Assembly: GCA_002441445.1 (NCBI GenBank)
Contig: DJWC01000085.1
Span: 8,371-33,759, forward strand
Source: Pusillimonas sp. UBA6240
GTDB lineage: Bacteria; Pseudomonadota; Gammaproteobacteria; Burkholderiales; Burkholderiaceae_B
Direction of reading: 5' to 3'
Length of the DNA: 25,389 bases
Of this stretch, positions 8,450-15,534 are shown one piece after another. Numbering within the stretch: position 1 is the stretch's first letter; each line of letters starts with the position of its first letter. A program made the position numbers and the translations under genes. The notes under the pieces were generated by a model. The model worked only from the letters and a program-made list of their open reading frames with translations, did no database searches and was not told where the DNA came from.

Positions 8450-9238
8450 ATGACCTATCGGAACATCCTGTATGAAGTTATAGGAACGAATGCCAAGCGT
8501 ACAGCCCTTATCACCCTGAATCGGCCCGCGCAGCTCAACGCATTGAACGATGCCCTGATGGAAGAACTGAGCATGGCATTGGCCTGCGCGGATCAGGCCC
8601 CTGATATCGGTTGCATTGTGCTGACCGGCGGCGACAAGGCTTTCGCCGCCGGCGCGGATATCCTATCGATGGCCGGACGCGGCTACCCGGAGGTTTTGAG
8701 CAGTGATTTCATAGGCCGACATTGGACCGCTCTACAACGAACCCGCAAACCGGTGATCGCCGCGGTATCGGGTTTCGCATTGGGAGGGGGCTGTGAACTC
8801 GCCATGATGTGCGACATCATTATTGCATCGGATACAGCCCGTTTTGGGCAACCCGAAATTAAGTTGGCCGTCATCCCAGGCGCCGGCGGAACACAGCGTT
8901 TACCTCATGCCATCGGAAAGGCCAAGGCCATGGATTTGGTGCTCACGGGGCGGACTCTAGCCGCGGATGAGGCCGAACGTGCGGGCCTGGTTTCACGAGT
9001 GGCGGGAGCCACGGAATATTTGGCCGAGGCGCTGGACGCCGCGGAGCGCATTTGCCAACTAAGCCTGCCCTCGGTGTTGATGGCAAAGGAATGCGTCAAT
9101 CAATCCTTTGAAGGGCCGCTTTCCTCGGGCTTGCAATTTGAACGTCGCTTGTTTCACTCATTATTCGCGACGAAAGATCAGAAAGAAGGCATGAAGGCGT
9201 TCATGGAGAAACGTTTGCCGACATTTTCAGATGATTGA
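8450..9238 (+). CDS. Enoyl-CoA hydratase with classical catalytic glutamates
   Basis: A 262-residue crotonase with the full classical hydratase signature. The first oxyanion hole is in DKAFAAGADI (63-71). GGGCELAMMCD provides E116 and FGQPEIKLAVIPGAGGTQRL provides E136, the two residues that activate water in mitochondrial-type enoyl-CoA hydratase. It should hydrate a 2-enoyl-CoA to the 3-hydroxyacyl-CoA used by the SDR. This contrasts with the other crotonase in the window (254-1057), which lacks both glutamates. It starts 30 bases after the dehydrogenase stop with only a weak ribosome site (GAGC). A 94-base gap follows before the next gene. Confidence 0.95.
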   Translation: MTYRNILYEVIGTNAKRTALITLNRPAQLNALNDALMEELSMALACADQAPDIGCIVLTGGDKAFAAGADILSMAGRGYPEVLSSDFIGRHWTALQRTRKPVIAAVSGFALGGGCELAMMCDIIIASDTARFGQPEIKLAVIPGAGGTQRLPHAIGKAKAMDLVLTGRTLAADEAERAGLVSRVAGATEYLAEALDAAERICQLSLPSVLMAKECVNQSFEGPLSSGLQFERRLFHSLFATKDQKEGMKAFMEKRLPTFSDD

Positions 9239-9332
9239 TTGCGGCAGCCTGGCCGCGGGAGCCCGCCATTCTGGAAGTTGAACCGGGCGACCAGGCCATC
9301 CAGCGATAACTAATCCCTACCAGGAGTACATA

Positions 9333-10646
9333 ATGGATTTTATGATACCAGCGGAGATCGTTGACTACTTGGACGAGCTCGATGCTTTTATCGAGCGTGA
9401 AATCAAACCGCTGCAACAGCAGGATGATAATGAACGGTTCTTCGACCATCGCCGGGAATGGGCCCGGACTGACTACGAAGCTGGCGGGCTGCCAAGGCAA
9501 GAGTGGGAAGCGTTGTTGCGAGAGGCCCGCCGCCGAGCGGATGCTGCCGGGCATCTGCGCTTCACTCTCCCGTCTGAATTCGGCGGCCGGAATGGATCGG
9601 CGCTTGCCACGGCAATAATCCGCGAGCATCTGGCCGCGAAAGGGTTGGGCCTGCACAATGACCTTCAGAACGAAAGCTCGATCGTAGGTTCATTCCCATG
9701 GGCATTGATGCTGCGCGACTTCGGAACCGAGGCGCAAAAGAAGGCCTATATACCCGGCCTGCTTGATGGCACTCTCGGTTTTGCAGTGGGGTTGACCGAG
9801 CCTGAACATGGCTCCGATGCAACCTGGATGGAGACCTCTGCGGTTCGCGATGGGGCTGGATGGAGAATCACAGGCGAGAAGATGTGGAATTCCAGGGTTC
9901 ACAATGCAGACTTCGATTTCATCTTTGCGCGAACCAGCGGGAATAAGGGCGACGCCAAGGGCATTACATGCTTCATTGTTCCGACAGATGCGCCAGGATT
10001 CAATATTGAGGAGTATTACTGGACTTTCAATATGCCTACCGACCACGCCCGGGTTTCTTTGGACAACGTATTCATAGAGGATGCCGCCATCCTTGGCAAG
10101 GAGGGAGAAGGGCTCAAGGTGGCCCAGCATTTTGTGCATGAAAACCGGATACGTCAGGCGGCTTCGTCATTGGGGGCTGCGCAGTATTGCATCAACGAGA
10201 GCGTGGCCTATGCGAATCGGCGCAAGCCGTTCGGAAAAGCCCTTTCCACAAATCAAGCCATACAATGGCCGCTCGTAGAGCTTCACACTGAAGCTGCGAT
10301 GCTGCGGACTTTTATACGGCAGACCGCCTGGGAAATGGACAGAATGTCCAAGGTGGAAGTGGCGGTGCAGCTTTCCGATAAGGTTTCCATGTGCAATTAT
10401 CGAGCCAACCGGCTCGTGTGCCAGGCAGCCGATCAGGCCATTCAGGTGCATGGCGGCATGGGTTATTCCAGGCACTTGCCATTCGAGCACATTTATCGCC
10501 ATCACCGCCGCTACCGCATTACGGAGGGTTCCGAAGAAATCCAAATCCGCAAGGTCGCTGCGCATTTATTTGGATTCATAAACAAGAGCGGCGGGAAAAA
10601 AGCATCGCGGCATATTCCTGATATAGCGGCTCAGGTTGGGCCATGA
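9333..10646 (+). CDS. Acyl-CoA dehydrogenase family protein, ACAD10/11- or LvaC-like
   Basis: This 437-residue dehydrogenase is longer than the one at 7283 and belongs to the branch with an extended N-terminus (IEREIKPLQQ, then LPSEFGGRNGS). Other visible blocks are VGLTEPEHGSDATWMET, TGEKMWNSRVHNADF, RKPFGKALSTNQAIQ and QVHGGMGYSRHLPFEHIYRH. The acidic residue E398 in RITEGSEEIQIRK occupies the catalytic-base position. It is translationally coupled (ATGA) to an APH-fold phosphotransferase and followed by a DUF6285-like gene. That trio matches LvaC-LvaA-LvaB in Pseudomonas and the fused APH/ACAD of animal ACAD10/ACAD11. In those systems the dehydrogenase acts on a 4-phosphoacyl-CoA rather than carrying out ordinary desaturation. 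AGGAG precedes the ATG. Function here is inferred from context. Confidence 0.9.
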   Translation: MDFMIPAEIVDYLDELDAFIEREIKPLQQQDDNERFFDHRREWARTDYEAGGLPRQEWEALLREARRRADAAGHLRFTLPSEFGGRNGSALATAIIREHLAAKGLGLHNDLQNESSIVGSFPWALMLRDFGTEAQKKAYIPGLLDGTLGFAVGLTEPEHGSDATWMETSAVRDGAGWRITGEKMWNSRVHNADFDFIFARTSGNKGDAKGITCFIVPTDAPGFNIEEYYWTFNMPTDHARVSLDNVFIEDAAILGKEGEGLKVAQHFVHENRIRQAASSLGAAQYCINESVAYANRRKPFGKALSTNQAIQWPLVELHTEAAMLRTFIRQTAWEMDRMSKVEVAVQLSDKVSMCNYRANRLVCQAADQAIQVHGGMGYSRHLPFEHIYRHHRRYRITEGSEEIQIRKVAAHLFGFINKSGGKKASRHIPDIAAQVGP

Positions 10647-11665
10647 CTATATTGGAGCAGCATACGGAACGGATGGAGGCTCTGTTCCGAAAAATCTGGG
10701 GCCCGGACGCGGTAGCCCGGAATCTGCTTCTCTTGACGGGAGGCGCATCGAAGCGAACCTATTCCGCCGATGTGGTTCGATGCGGCAAGGTATTGCCCAT
10801 CATCCTGCAACTGTTTCAGGCTCGGGGAGAGGAGTCCGGAGAGCATGACGTCGTGCCGCGTCTGACACCCGAGCAGGATGCCTCGATTCAAACCCTTATG
10901 AAGTCCGCAGGCGTGGCTGTTCCCAATGTGCTTTACATCCTGAAGCCCGATGATGGTATTGGGCTGGGATACATCACGGAAAGAATATCCGGAGAATCCA
11001 GTGGCCGCCGCATTATTCGGGACGACCGATATTCCGGTACGCATGCCACGCTGGCCCGGGATTGTGCCCGGACATTGGCAGCGATACACACATTCGATAC
11101 TGAGCCGAATTGTGATTTTCTGCCATACACCCCCGCCGGAGATCTGATCGCTCGTTTCAAGCATCAGGTAGACCAGGCCGGCCTTGTTTGCCCAGCTTTG
11201 GAGTGGGCATTGGAGTGGCTGGATCAGCATATACCATCGCCCGTCCGAACGAGCGTCTGCCATGGGGATTTTCGCCTCGGAAATTTTATCGTCGGGCGTG
11301 AAGGGCTCCGGGCCGTCATAGACTGGGAACTGGCTAATCTTGGCGATCCGGCGCAAGACATAGGGTGGCTGAGCGTCCGTAGCTGGCGCTTTGGCGGCGC
11401 CCGGTGCTGCGGTGGGTTTGTCAGCCTGGAAGAATTCATCGAAGCATATGTTGAAGCGGGCGGCCCCTCTATTTCCTTGCCCGATGTGATGTATTGGCAA
11501 GCTTTTGGCAACGTGCGTTGGGCGCTGCATTGCTTGCGCAGGGGTGTGCGCTATTTGGATCGAGGGCGCGTTGTCTCTCTCGAAGATACGGGAATCGGGC
11601 GCCGCTTTTTTGAACCGATACACGACTTCATCAACCTGGTGGAAAAACATGGGTATCGACAGTAA
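10643..11665 (+). CDS. APH-fold phosphotransferase, LvaA-like 4-hydroxyacyl-CoA kinase candidate
   Basis: A 340-residue kinase of the aminoglycoside/choline phosphotransferase fold. LTGGASKRTY (31-40) is the glycine-rich nucleotide loop. SVCHGDFRLGNFIV carries the catalytic Asp (HGD, 207-209) and the conserved N214. AVIDWELANLGDPAQDIGWL supplies the metal-binding D227. The segment after the loop (LPIILQLFQARG) lacks an obvious Lys/Arg at the usual beta-3 position, which is worth checking. Antibiotic resistance is unlikely: the gene overlaps the upstream dehydrogenase by ATGA and the downstream small gene by 17 bases. That is the arrangement of LvaC/LvaA/LvaB, where the kinase phosphorylates the 4-hydroxyl of a 4-hydroxyacyl-CoA. 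Cytosolic; the substrate is inferred. Confidence 0.9.
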   Translation: MTILEQHTERMEALFRKIWGPDAVARNLLLLTGGASKRTYSADVVRCGKVLPIILQLFQARGEESGEHDVVPRLTPEQDASIQTLMKSAGVAVPNVLYILKPDDGIGLGYITERISGESSGRRIIRDDRYSGTHATLARDCARTLAAIHTFDTEPNCDFLPYTPAGDLIARFKHQVDQAGLVCPALEWALEWLDQHIPSPVRTSVCHGDFRLGNFIVGREGLRAVIDWELANLGDPAQDIGWLSVRSWRFGGARCCGGFVSLEEFIEAYVEAGGPSISLPDVMYWQAFGNVRWALHCLRRGVRYLDRGRVVSLEDTGIGRRFFEPIHDFINLVEKHGYRQ

Positions 11666-12032
11666 CTTGGCCGGGCCGCAGCCACCGATAGAGGTGCTGG
11701 TACGCGCGGTAAAAGATTTCCTTTTGGAAATCGCATTGCCGGAATTGCAAGGCGTAGCAGCTTTCCAGGCCCGCATGGCAGCTCGTCAGCTTGAAATTGT
11801 CGAGCGTACTTTGTTGCTTTCGGCCGATAACGAACATCGGGAACTCGCGGGCTTGCAAGAGTTGCTGCACTCTGAGGAGGAATTGGGGCGCTTGAGAAAA
11901 AAACTGGCCGCAATGATAAGAAGCGGAGCCATGAGCATCGATACGCCGGGGCTCTTGGAGCATCTGAAATCCACAACGATCGCTGCATTGGCAATCGACA
12001 ACCCTGCTTGGCTTGATCGGTCCAATGGTTAG
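11649..12032 (+). CDS. DUF6285-like small protein, LvaB-like kinase partner
   Basis: This 127-residue protein has no signal peptide or membrane segment and is predicted to be mostly helical. The pattern PIEVLVRAVKDFLLEIALPELQG, AFQARMAARQLEIVERTLLL and a C-terminal LLEHLKSTTIAALAIDNPAWL is the one I associate with DUF6285, a family found almost only beside APH-fold phosphotransferases. In Pseudomonas the small protein LvaB is required with the kinase LvaA; equating the two is inference. The open frame extends upstream to 11505, but the ATG at 11649 gives the family-length protein and a 17-base overlap with the kinase gene, implying coupled translation. It has no recognisable catalytic motif, so a structural or activating role is likely. 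Confidence 0.82.
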   Translation: MGIDSNLAGPQPPIEVLVRAVKDFLLEIALPELQGVAAFQARMAARQLEIVERTLLLSADNEHRELAGLQELLHSEEELGRLRKKLAAMIRSGAMSIDTPGLLEHLKSTTIAALAIDNPAWLDRSNG

Positions 12033-12033
12033 C

Positions 12034-12047
12034 AGCGATGCATCGCT
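12034..12047. repeat. AGCGATGCATCGCT palindrome upstream of a Bug receptor gene
   Basis: A perfect 14-base palindrome lies between the DUF6285-like stop and the ribosome site of the Bug gene. It extends to 20 bases with one mismatched pair. It resembles the dyads at 5214-5225 and 13098-13111 (pattern GYGATNNATCRC). It could be an operator or a small hairpin that separates expression of the receptor from the enzymes. Confidence 0.45.
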
Positions 12048-12070
12048 ACTCAATATACAAGGAGACACAA

Positions 12071-13045
12071 ATGAAGAAAGCAATCGTATTGACGCTTTTG
12101 ATGCTGGTGAGCGTGTTGGGAATCGCGGACGCAAATGCCCGCGCCAAAGTGTATCCGGAAAAACCCATCCGGCTCATCGTGCCTTTCCCACCGGGTGGGC
12201 CCACCGATATCGTTGCTCGCCTTGTAGCCGCCGAAATGTCGAATGGATTGAAGCAAAGCGTCATCGTCGAGAATATACCGGGAGCGGGGGGCAATATAGG
12301 AACCCATAATGCCGTGCAGGCCAAGCCGGACGGCTACACTTTGCTGATGGGCACGTTGCAGAATATCGGAATCAATCCGCATTTATTCAAATTGGGGTAT
12401 GACCCCCTGGTAGACCTCGTGGCGGTAAGTCCCGTTGTCATGAATCCCAATGTAATGCTCGCCAACGCCACGCTTCCCTTCGATGACCTGCAAGGATTCA
12501 TTCGCTATGCCAAGGCGAATCCAGGCAAGGTGGCCTATGCGTCCTCCGGAAACGGGAGCTCCACCCACCTGTCGGGCGAGCTGTTGAATAGGATGGCGGG
12601 ACTTTCCTTATTGCACGTACCATACAAGGGCTCCGCTCCGGCATTGGTCGATCTGATGGGCGGGCAGGTGCAGATTTCATTTGATAATGTGGTGTCGGCC
12701 TACCCTTACCTGAGCGGCGGGAAACTGAAGGCGATCGCCGTAACGACGCCGAAGCGGGTGCCGAGCTTGCCGAACGTTCCTACAATGGAAGAGTCCGGCC
12801 TAGTTGGCTTCGAAACCGCCGGCTGGTCGGGAATCTTCGCACCGGCGCATACCCCCGATGCGATAGTTCAACAATTGAACGCGGAAATCCAGCGAGTATT
12901 GTCGTTGCCGCAAATATCCGAGAAGCTCGTTTCATCCGGCTCTTATCCCGAAACGGGAACGGCTGCCGAATACGCCGACTTTGTAAAGGCGGAAACGATA
13001 CGGTGGGGAAAAGTAGTGAAAGACGCGAAAATCGTTGTTCAATAA
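12071..13045 (+). CDS. Bug-type periplasmic solute-binding protein (TctC family)
   Basis: This 324-residue secreted protein starts MKKAIVLTLLMLVSVLG, a typical Sec signal with likely cleavage after the ANA or ARA near residue 23-25. The mature part begins with YPEKPIRLIVPFPPGGPTDIVAR, the signature of Bug receptors, followed by VIVENIPGAGGNIGT, KPDGYTLLMG and HVPYKGSAPALVDLMGGQV. These bind carboxylates or other small organic acids in the periplasm for a TctAB-type carrier or for signalling. No TctA or TctB gene is in the window. The frame is open to 12038, but AAGGAG six bases before the ATG at 12071 fixes the start. As last gene of the catabolic operon it probably captures the operon's substrate or a precursor. 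Confidence 0.95.
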   Translation: MKKAIVLTLLMLVSVLGIADANARAKVYPEKPIRLIVPFPPGGPTDIVARLVAAEMSNGLKQSVIVENIPGAGGNIGTHNAVQAKPDGYTLLMGTLQNIGINPHLFKLGYDPLVDLVAVSPVVMNPNVMLANATLPFDDLQGFIRYAKANPGKVAYASSGNGSSTHLSGELLNRMAGLSLLHVPYKGSAPALVDLMGGQVQISFDNVVSAYPYLSGGKLKAIAVTTPKRVPSLPNVPTMEESGLVGFETAGWSGIFAPAHTPDAIVQQLNAEIQRVLSLPQISEKLVSSGSYPETGTAAEYADFVKAETIRWGKVVKDAKIVVQ

Positions 13046-13057
13046 ATAGAGGCCTGC

Positions 13058-13081
13058 GGCCTGCCGGATTTATGGCGGGCC
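13058..13081 (+). terminator. Stem-loop after the Bug gene, likely operon terminator
   Basis: GGCCTGCC (13058-13065) and GGCGGGCC (13074-13081) can form an eight-pair stem with one G-U and an eight-base loop, starting 13 bases after the stop codon. The T-run expected of a strong intrinsic terminator is absent; GAAATGCTTTCC follows. Eight-base arms at 13048-13055 and 13119-13126 (AGAGGCCT/AGGCCTCT) could enclose it in a larger fold. Termination is plausible because the next gene is convergent. Confidence 0.45.
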
Positions 13082-13097
13082 GAAATGCTTTCCCCGT

Positions 13098-13111
13098 AGT
13101 GATGTATCACT
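13098..13111. repeat. AGTGATGTATCACT palindrome in the convergent intergenic region
   Basis: A perfect palindrome of six-base arms around a GT centre. It shares the GTGAT/ATCAC half-sites of 5214-5225. It lies between the 3' ends of the Bug gene (stop at 13045) and the cystathionine lyase gene (stop at 13201), an odd place for a promoter operator. The rest of 13046-13200 shows no supported gene. Confidence 0.45.
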
Positions 13112-13200
13112 GCCAATAAGGCCTCTGGACTAACATGGGCGTAGCGATCGAAGTAGGAGCAATTGCGCATTCATTCGAGGGAAAGATATTCACTGTTATT

Positions 13201-14397
13201 TCATGTTGTGTTATCGGAAAAGATGTCACGTGAGGCGACGGCACTACGGATACATTGGTCGAGTGAACTCTCCAGGTCATCGAGCAGATCATTCACGTCC
13301 TCGAGCCCGATATGGAGCCGCAGAAGCGAACCGCGTGGGGCGGCAAACGGTGAGCGCCGCGGATGGCTGGGAATTGCGAGGCTCTCGAACCCGCCCCAAC
13401 TGACTCCGATGCCGAACAGACTCAGACGGTCCACAAGCTCATCGACGGCTTTGGAAGAGACGGAAGGGACGAATTCAACACCTAAAAGCCCGCTGGCGCC
13501 TTGGAAGTCGCGCTGCCACAAGGCATGGTCGGGATGGGTTTCCAGCGCCGGATAAAGGACTGAGCTAACTTCCTCTCGTTCGCTCAGCCAGGTGGCGATT
13601 TGAAGCGCGTTGGAGTAATGACGATCCAAACGCACGCCTAGGGTACGCAAGCCGCGCAGTACGGTATAGCAATCATCCGGACTTACTGCATTTCCATATA
13701 GCGCTGAGCTGCGCTTGAGCATAGGCCAGCATCGCTCATTTGAAACGGCGATTCCCATCATCACATCTGAATGCCCTGCAAGATACTTGGAGGCGGATTG
13801 AATGGATATGTCGATGCCTGAATCAAGCGGTTTAAAGAAATAAGGGGTGGCCCAAGTGTTGTCGGCCACCGTTATGGCTCCGTGCTCTGCACTCACTTTC
13901 GAGATTTCACGTAGATCTTGCAGCTCAAACGTCAGCGAACCAGGTGATTCGCAGTACACAAGGCGCGTTTCCGGGCGCATTAATGACTTGATGCCTTTTC
14001 CTGATGTTGGCGCATACCATGTAACGTCGACGCCCAATCGACGCAACTCGTTCTCGCAGAAGTCGCGAACGGGTCCATACACGGAATCGACGACCAGATA
14101 ATGGGAGCCAGGCTCCGCCCATGTCCGCAGTACGTGCGCGATGGCTGCAAGACCCGACGGGAATAGGACTGCCCCGTGCCCTTCATCGAGCTCACAACAT
14201 GCTTTCTCCAACAGTTTTGATGTCTGCGTGCCGAAGCGTCCGTAGTACAGATTTTGCTGCTTATTCGAGGCCGCAGCGTTGAATGAAGCGAGGTCGGGCT
14301 GGAGAATCGTTGACGCTCTACAGATGGGTGGATTGACCAGACCCTCAAATCGCCCGGTGTCTCGGCCGATATGTATCAATGTTGTGGCGATTTTCAT
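13201..14397 (-). CDS. metC: Cystathionine beta-lyase-like PLP enzyme (MetC family)
   Basis: A 398-residue Cys/Met-metabolism PLP enzyme. Visible family blocks are NPPICRASTI (22-31), YYGRFGTQTS (51-60), the PLP-stacking Y107 in DSVYGPVRD, VYCESPGSLTFEL (148-159), VADNTWATPYFFKP with the cofactor Asp at D179, and SIQSASKYLAGHSD with the PLP lysine K204. GGFESLAIP and LRLHIGLEDVNDLLDDL are typical of cystathionine beta-lyase rather than gamma-synthase. Expected reaction: beta-elimination from cystathionine or a related S-alkyl cysteine to a thiol, pyruvate and ammonia. It follows the Bug gene by 142 bases on the same strand. It could be an independent sulfur gene or a C-S lyase belonging to the pathway. 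No strong ribosome site precedes the ATG. Confidence 0.88.
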   Translation of the reverse strand: MKIATTLIHIGRDTGRFEGLVNPPICRASTILQPDLASFNAAASNKQQNLYYGRFGTQTSKLLEKACCELDEGHGAVLFPSGLAAIAHVLRTWAEPGSHYLVVDSVYGPVRDFCENELRRLGVDVTWYAPTSGKGIKSLMRPETRLVYCESPGSLTFELQDLREISKVSAEHGAITVADNTWATPYFFKPLDSGIDISIQSASKYLAGHSDVMMGIAVSNERCWPMLKRSSALYGNAVSPDDCYTVLRGLRTLGVRLDRHYSNALQIATWLSEREEVSSVLYPALETHPDHALWQRDFQGASGLLGVEFVPSVSSKAVDELVDRLSLFGIGVSWGGFESLAIPSHPRRSPFAAPRGSLLRLHIGLEDVNDLLDDLESSLDQCIRSAVASRDIFSDNTT

Positions 14398-14539
14398 GTT
14401 TCAGTTCGTTGTTAGAGCTGTTTATTGGCCTTTGCTTGCCCCGTCCGAAGAAACACCGAGGCGGTACAGCGCTTTCCGAAAGCATCTCCGACAAGCTGCC
14501 CCTGGAACACTACTCTGCTAACGGATACAAGCGGCGCCT
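14398..14539 (-). other. Spacer upstream of the MetC-like gene
   Basis: This 142-base stretch has no supported gene. It contains a GCTTTC-C-GAAAGC inverted repeat at 14471-14483, about 75 bases before the MetC-like start codon, which could be an operator or a weak hairpin. The length of the gap suggests the lyase may have its own promoter. Confidence 0.35.
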
Positions 14540-15511
14540 TTATTGAAGTGTGATATTCGCATCCTTGATCACACGCGTCCACTTGTTGTGTTCGGAGCGC
14601 ATAAAGCCGGCAAATTCCGGAGGTGAACTTGCCACCACCTCGAACCCCAGCCCGGAAAATCTATCCTTGATGCTCGGATCCTTTAGCGCCGTCACGAGCG
14701 CATCTTGCCAACGGGTAATTACATTGTCCGGTGTGCCTTTTGGAGCCGCGACGCCCATCCACAGATATGCCTCGAAATTGGCGATGCCCTGCTCCGCTAC
14801 CGTAGCCAGATCGGGATAGATGGCGCTGCGCTTGATCCCTGCCTGCCCGAGTGCTTTAACCTTACCGGACTGCACCATGGACTTGGTCCATGCTGTGCTT
14901 CCCCAGAAGAGATCGAGATGGCCACCCATGAGATCGTTTTGGGCAGGCGCGCCCCCTTTGTACGGCACGTGCAGCAGGGATATGCCGGCCGCTTGAGCGA
15001 AAAGCTCGGCGGTAAGATGGCTCGAGCTGCCCGGACCGGTAGAGCCATAGGACGCTTGCCCCGGATGTTTCTTGGCATATTCAACGAGTTCTGGAAGTGT
15101 ATTGGGACCGAAACTGGTGGTCGCGACCAGTACCAGAGGCGCTCGCACTAGCAGAGAGATAGGTGCGAGGTCAGTGAAGGGGTCGAAGGGCAGGTCCTTG
15201 TAGACCGATGGAGCCACTGCAAGATTGTCAAACACCATCACAAGGGTATAGCCGTCGGGCCTGGATTTGACTACGTCGTTGGTGCCGATGATGCCGCTTG
15301 CCCCTTCACGATTCTCGACCACGATGCTTTGGCCCAGCGTCTCAGAGACCTTGGGCATCAACACCCTTGCAACAGTGTCGACGACCCCGCCGGCGGGCCA
15401 CGGAACCACCATCCGAATGGGTTTATTAGGATAGGCGCTGCTTTGAGCTGAGGCGGTGAACGCGAAGGCTACCAGAACGGTGCCGATTAGTTTTGTAAGT
15501 AGTGCGGGCAT
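14540..15511 (-). CDS. Bug-type periplasmic solute-binding protein (TctC family)
   Basis: This 323-residue protein has a Sec signal (MPALLTKLIGTVLVAFAFTASA, likely cut at ASA-Q, residue 22). Its mature start YPNKPIRMVVPWPAGGVVDTVAR is diagnostic of Bug receptors. Later blocks are VVENREGASGIIGTNDVVK, RPDGYTLVMV and HVPYKGGAPAQNDLMGGHLD. The motif differs from the 12071 receptor in binding-loop residues (WPAGG-VVDT against PPGGP-TDIV), so ligands may differ. The gene starts 23 bases after the lyase stop and is probably co-transcribed with the dehydratase/lyase genes; it is the likely substrate receptor of that pathway. The 17 bases ending in its ATG (15509-15525) are identical to those of the 12071 gene. 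Confidence 0.95.
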   Translation of the reverse strand: MPALLTKLIGTVLVAFAFTASAQSSAYPNKPIRMVVPWPAGGVVDTVARVLMPKVSETLGQSIVVENREGASGIIGTNDVVKSRPDGYTLVMVFDNLAVAPSVYKDLPFDPFTDLAPISLLVRAPLVLVATTSFGPNTLPELVEYAKKHPGQASYGSTGPGSSSHLTAELFAQAAGISLLHVPYKGGAPAQNDLMGGHLDLFWGSTAWTKSMVQSGKVKALGQAGIKRSAIYPDLATVAEQGIANFEAYLWMGVAAPKGTPDNVITRWQDALVTALKDPSIKDRFSGLGFEVVASSPPEFAGFMRSEHNKWTRVIKDANITLQ

Positions 15512-15534
15512 TTGTGTCTCCTTGTGGAACCCAG

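Noticed and set aside
11505..11648. N-terminal 48-residue extension of the DUF6285-like protein
   Set aside because: It lies inside the phosphotransferase coding sequence in another frame, and the family length fits the ATG at 11649.
10643..11665. Aminoglycoside resistance gene
   Set aside because: The APH fold is present, but coupling to an acyl-CoA dehydrogenase and a DUF6285-like gene indicates a metabolic kinase.
10631..11776. A 381-codon open frame on the minus strand
   Set aside because: It lies fully opposite the phosphotransferase and the DUF6285-like gene, both with clear motifs; its translation shows no recognisable domain.
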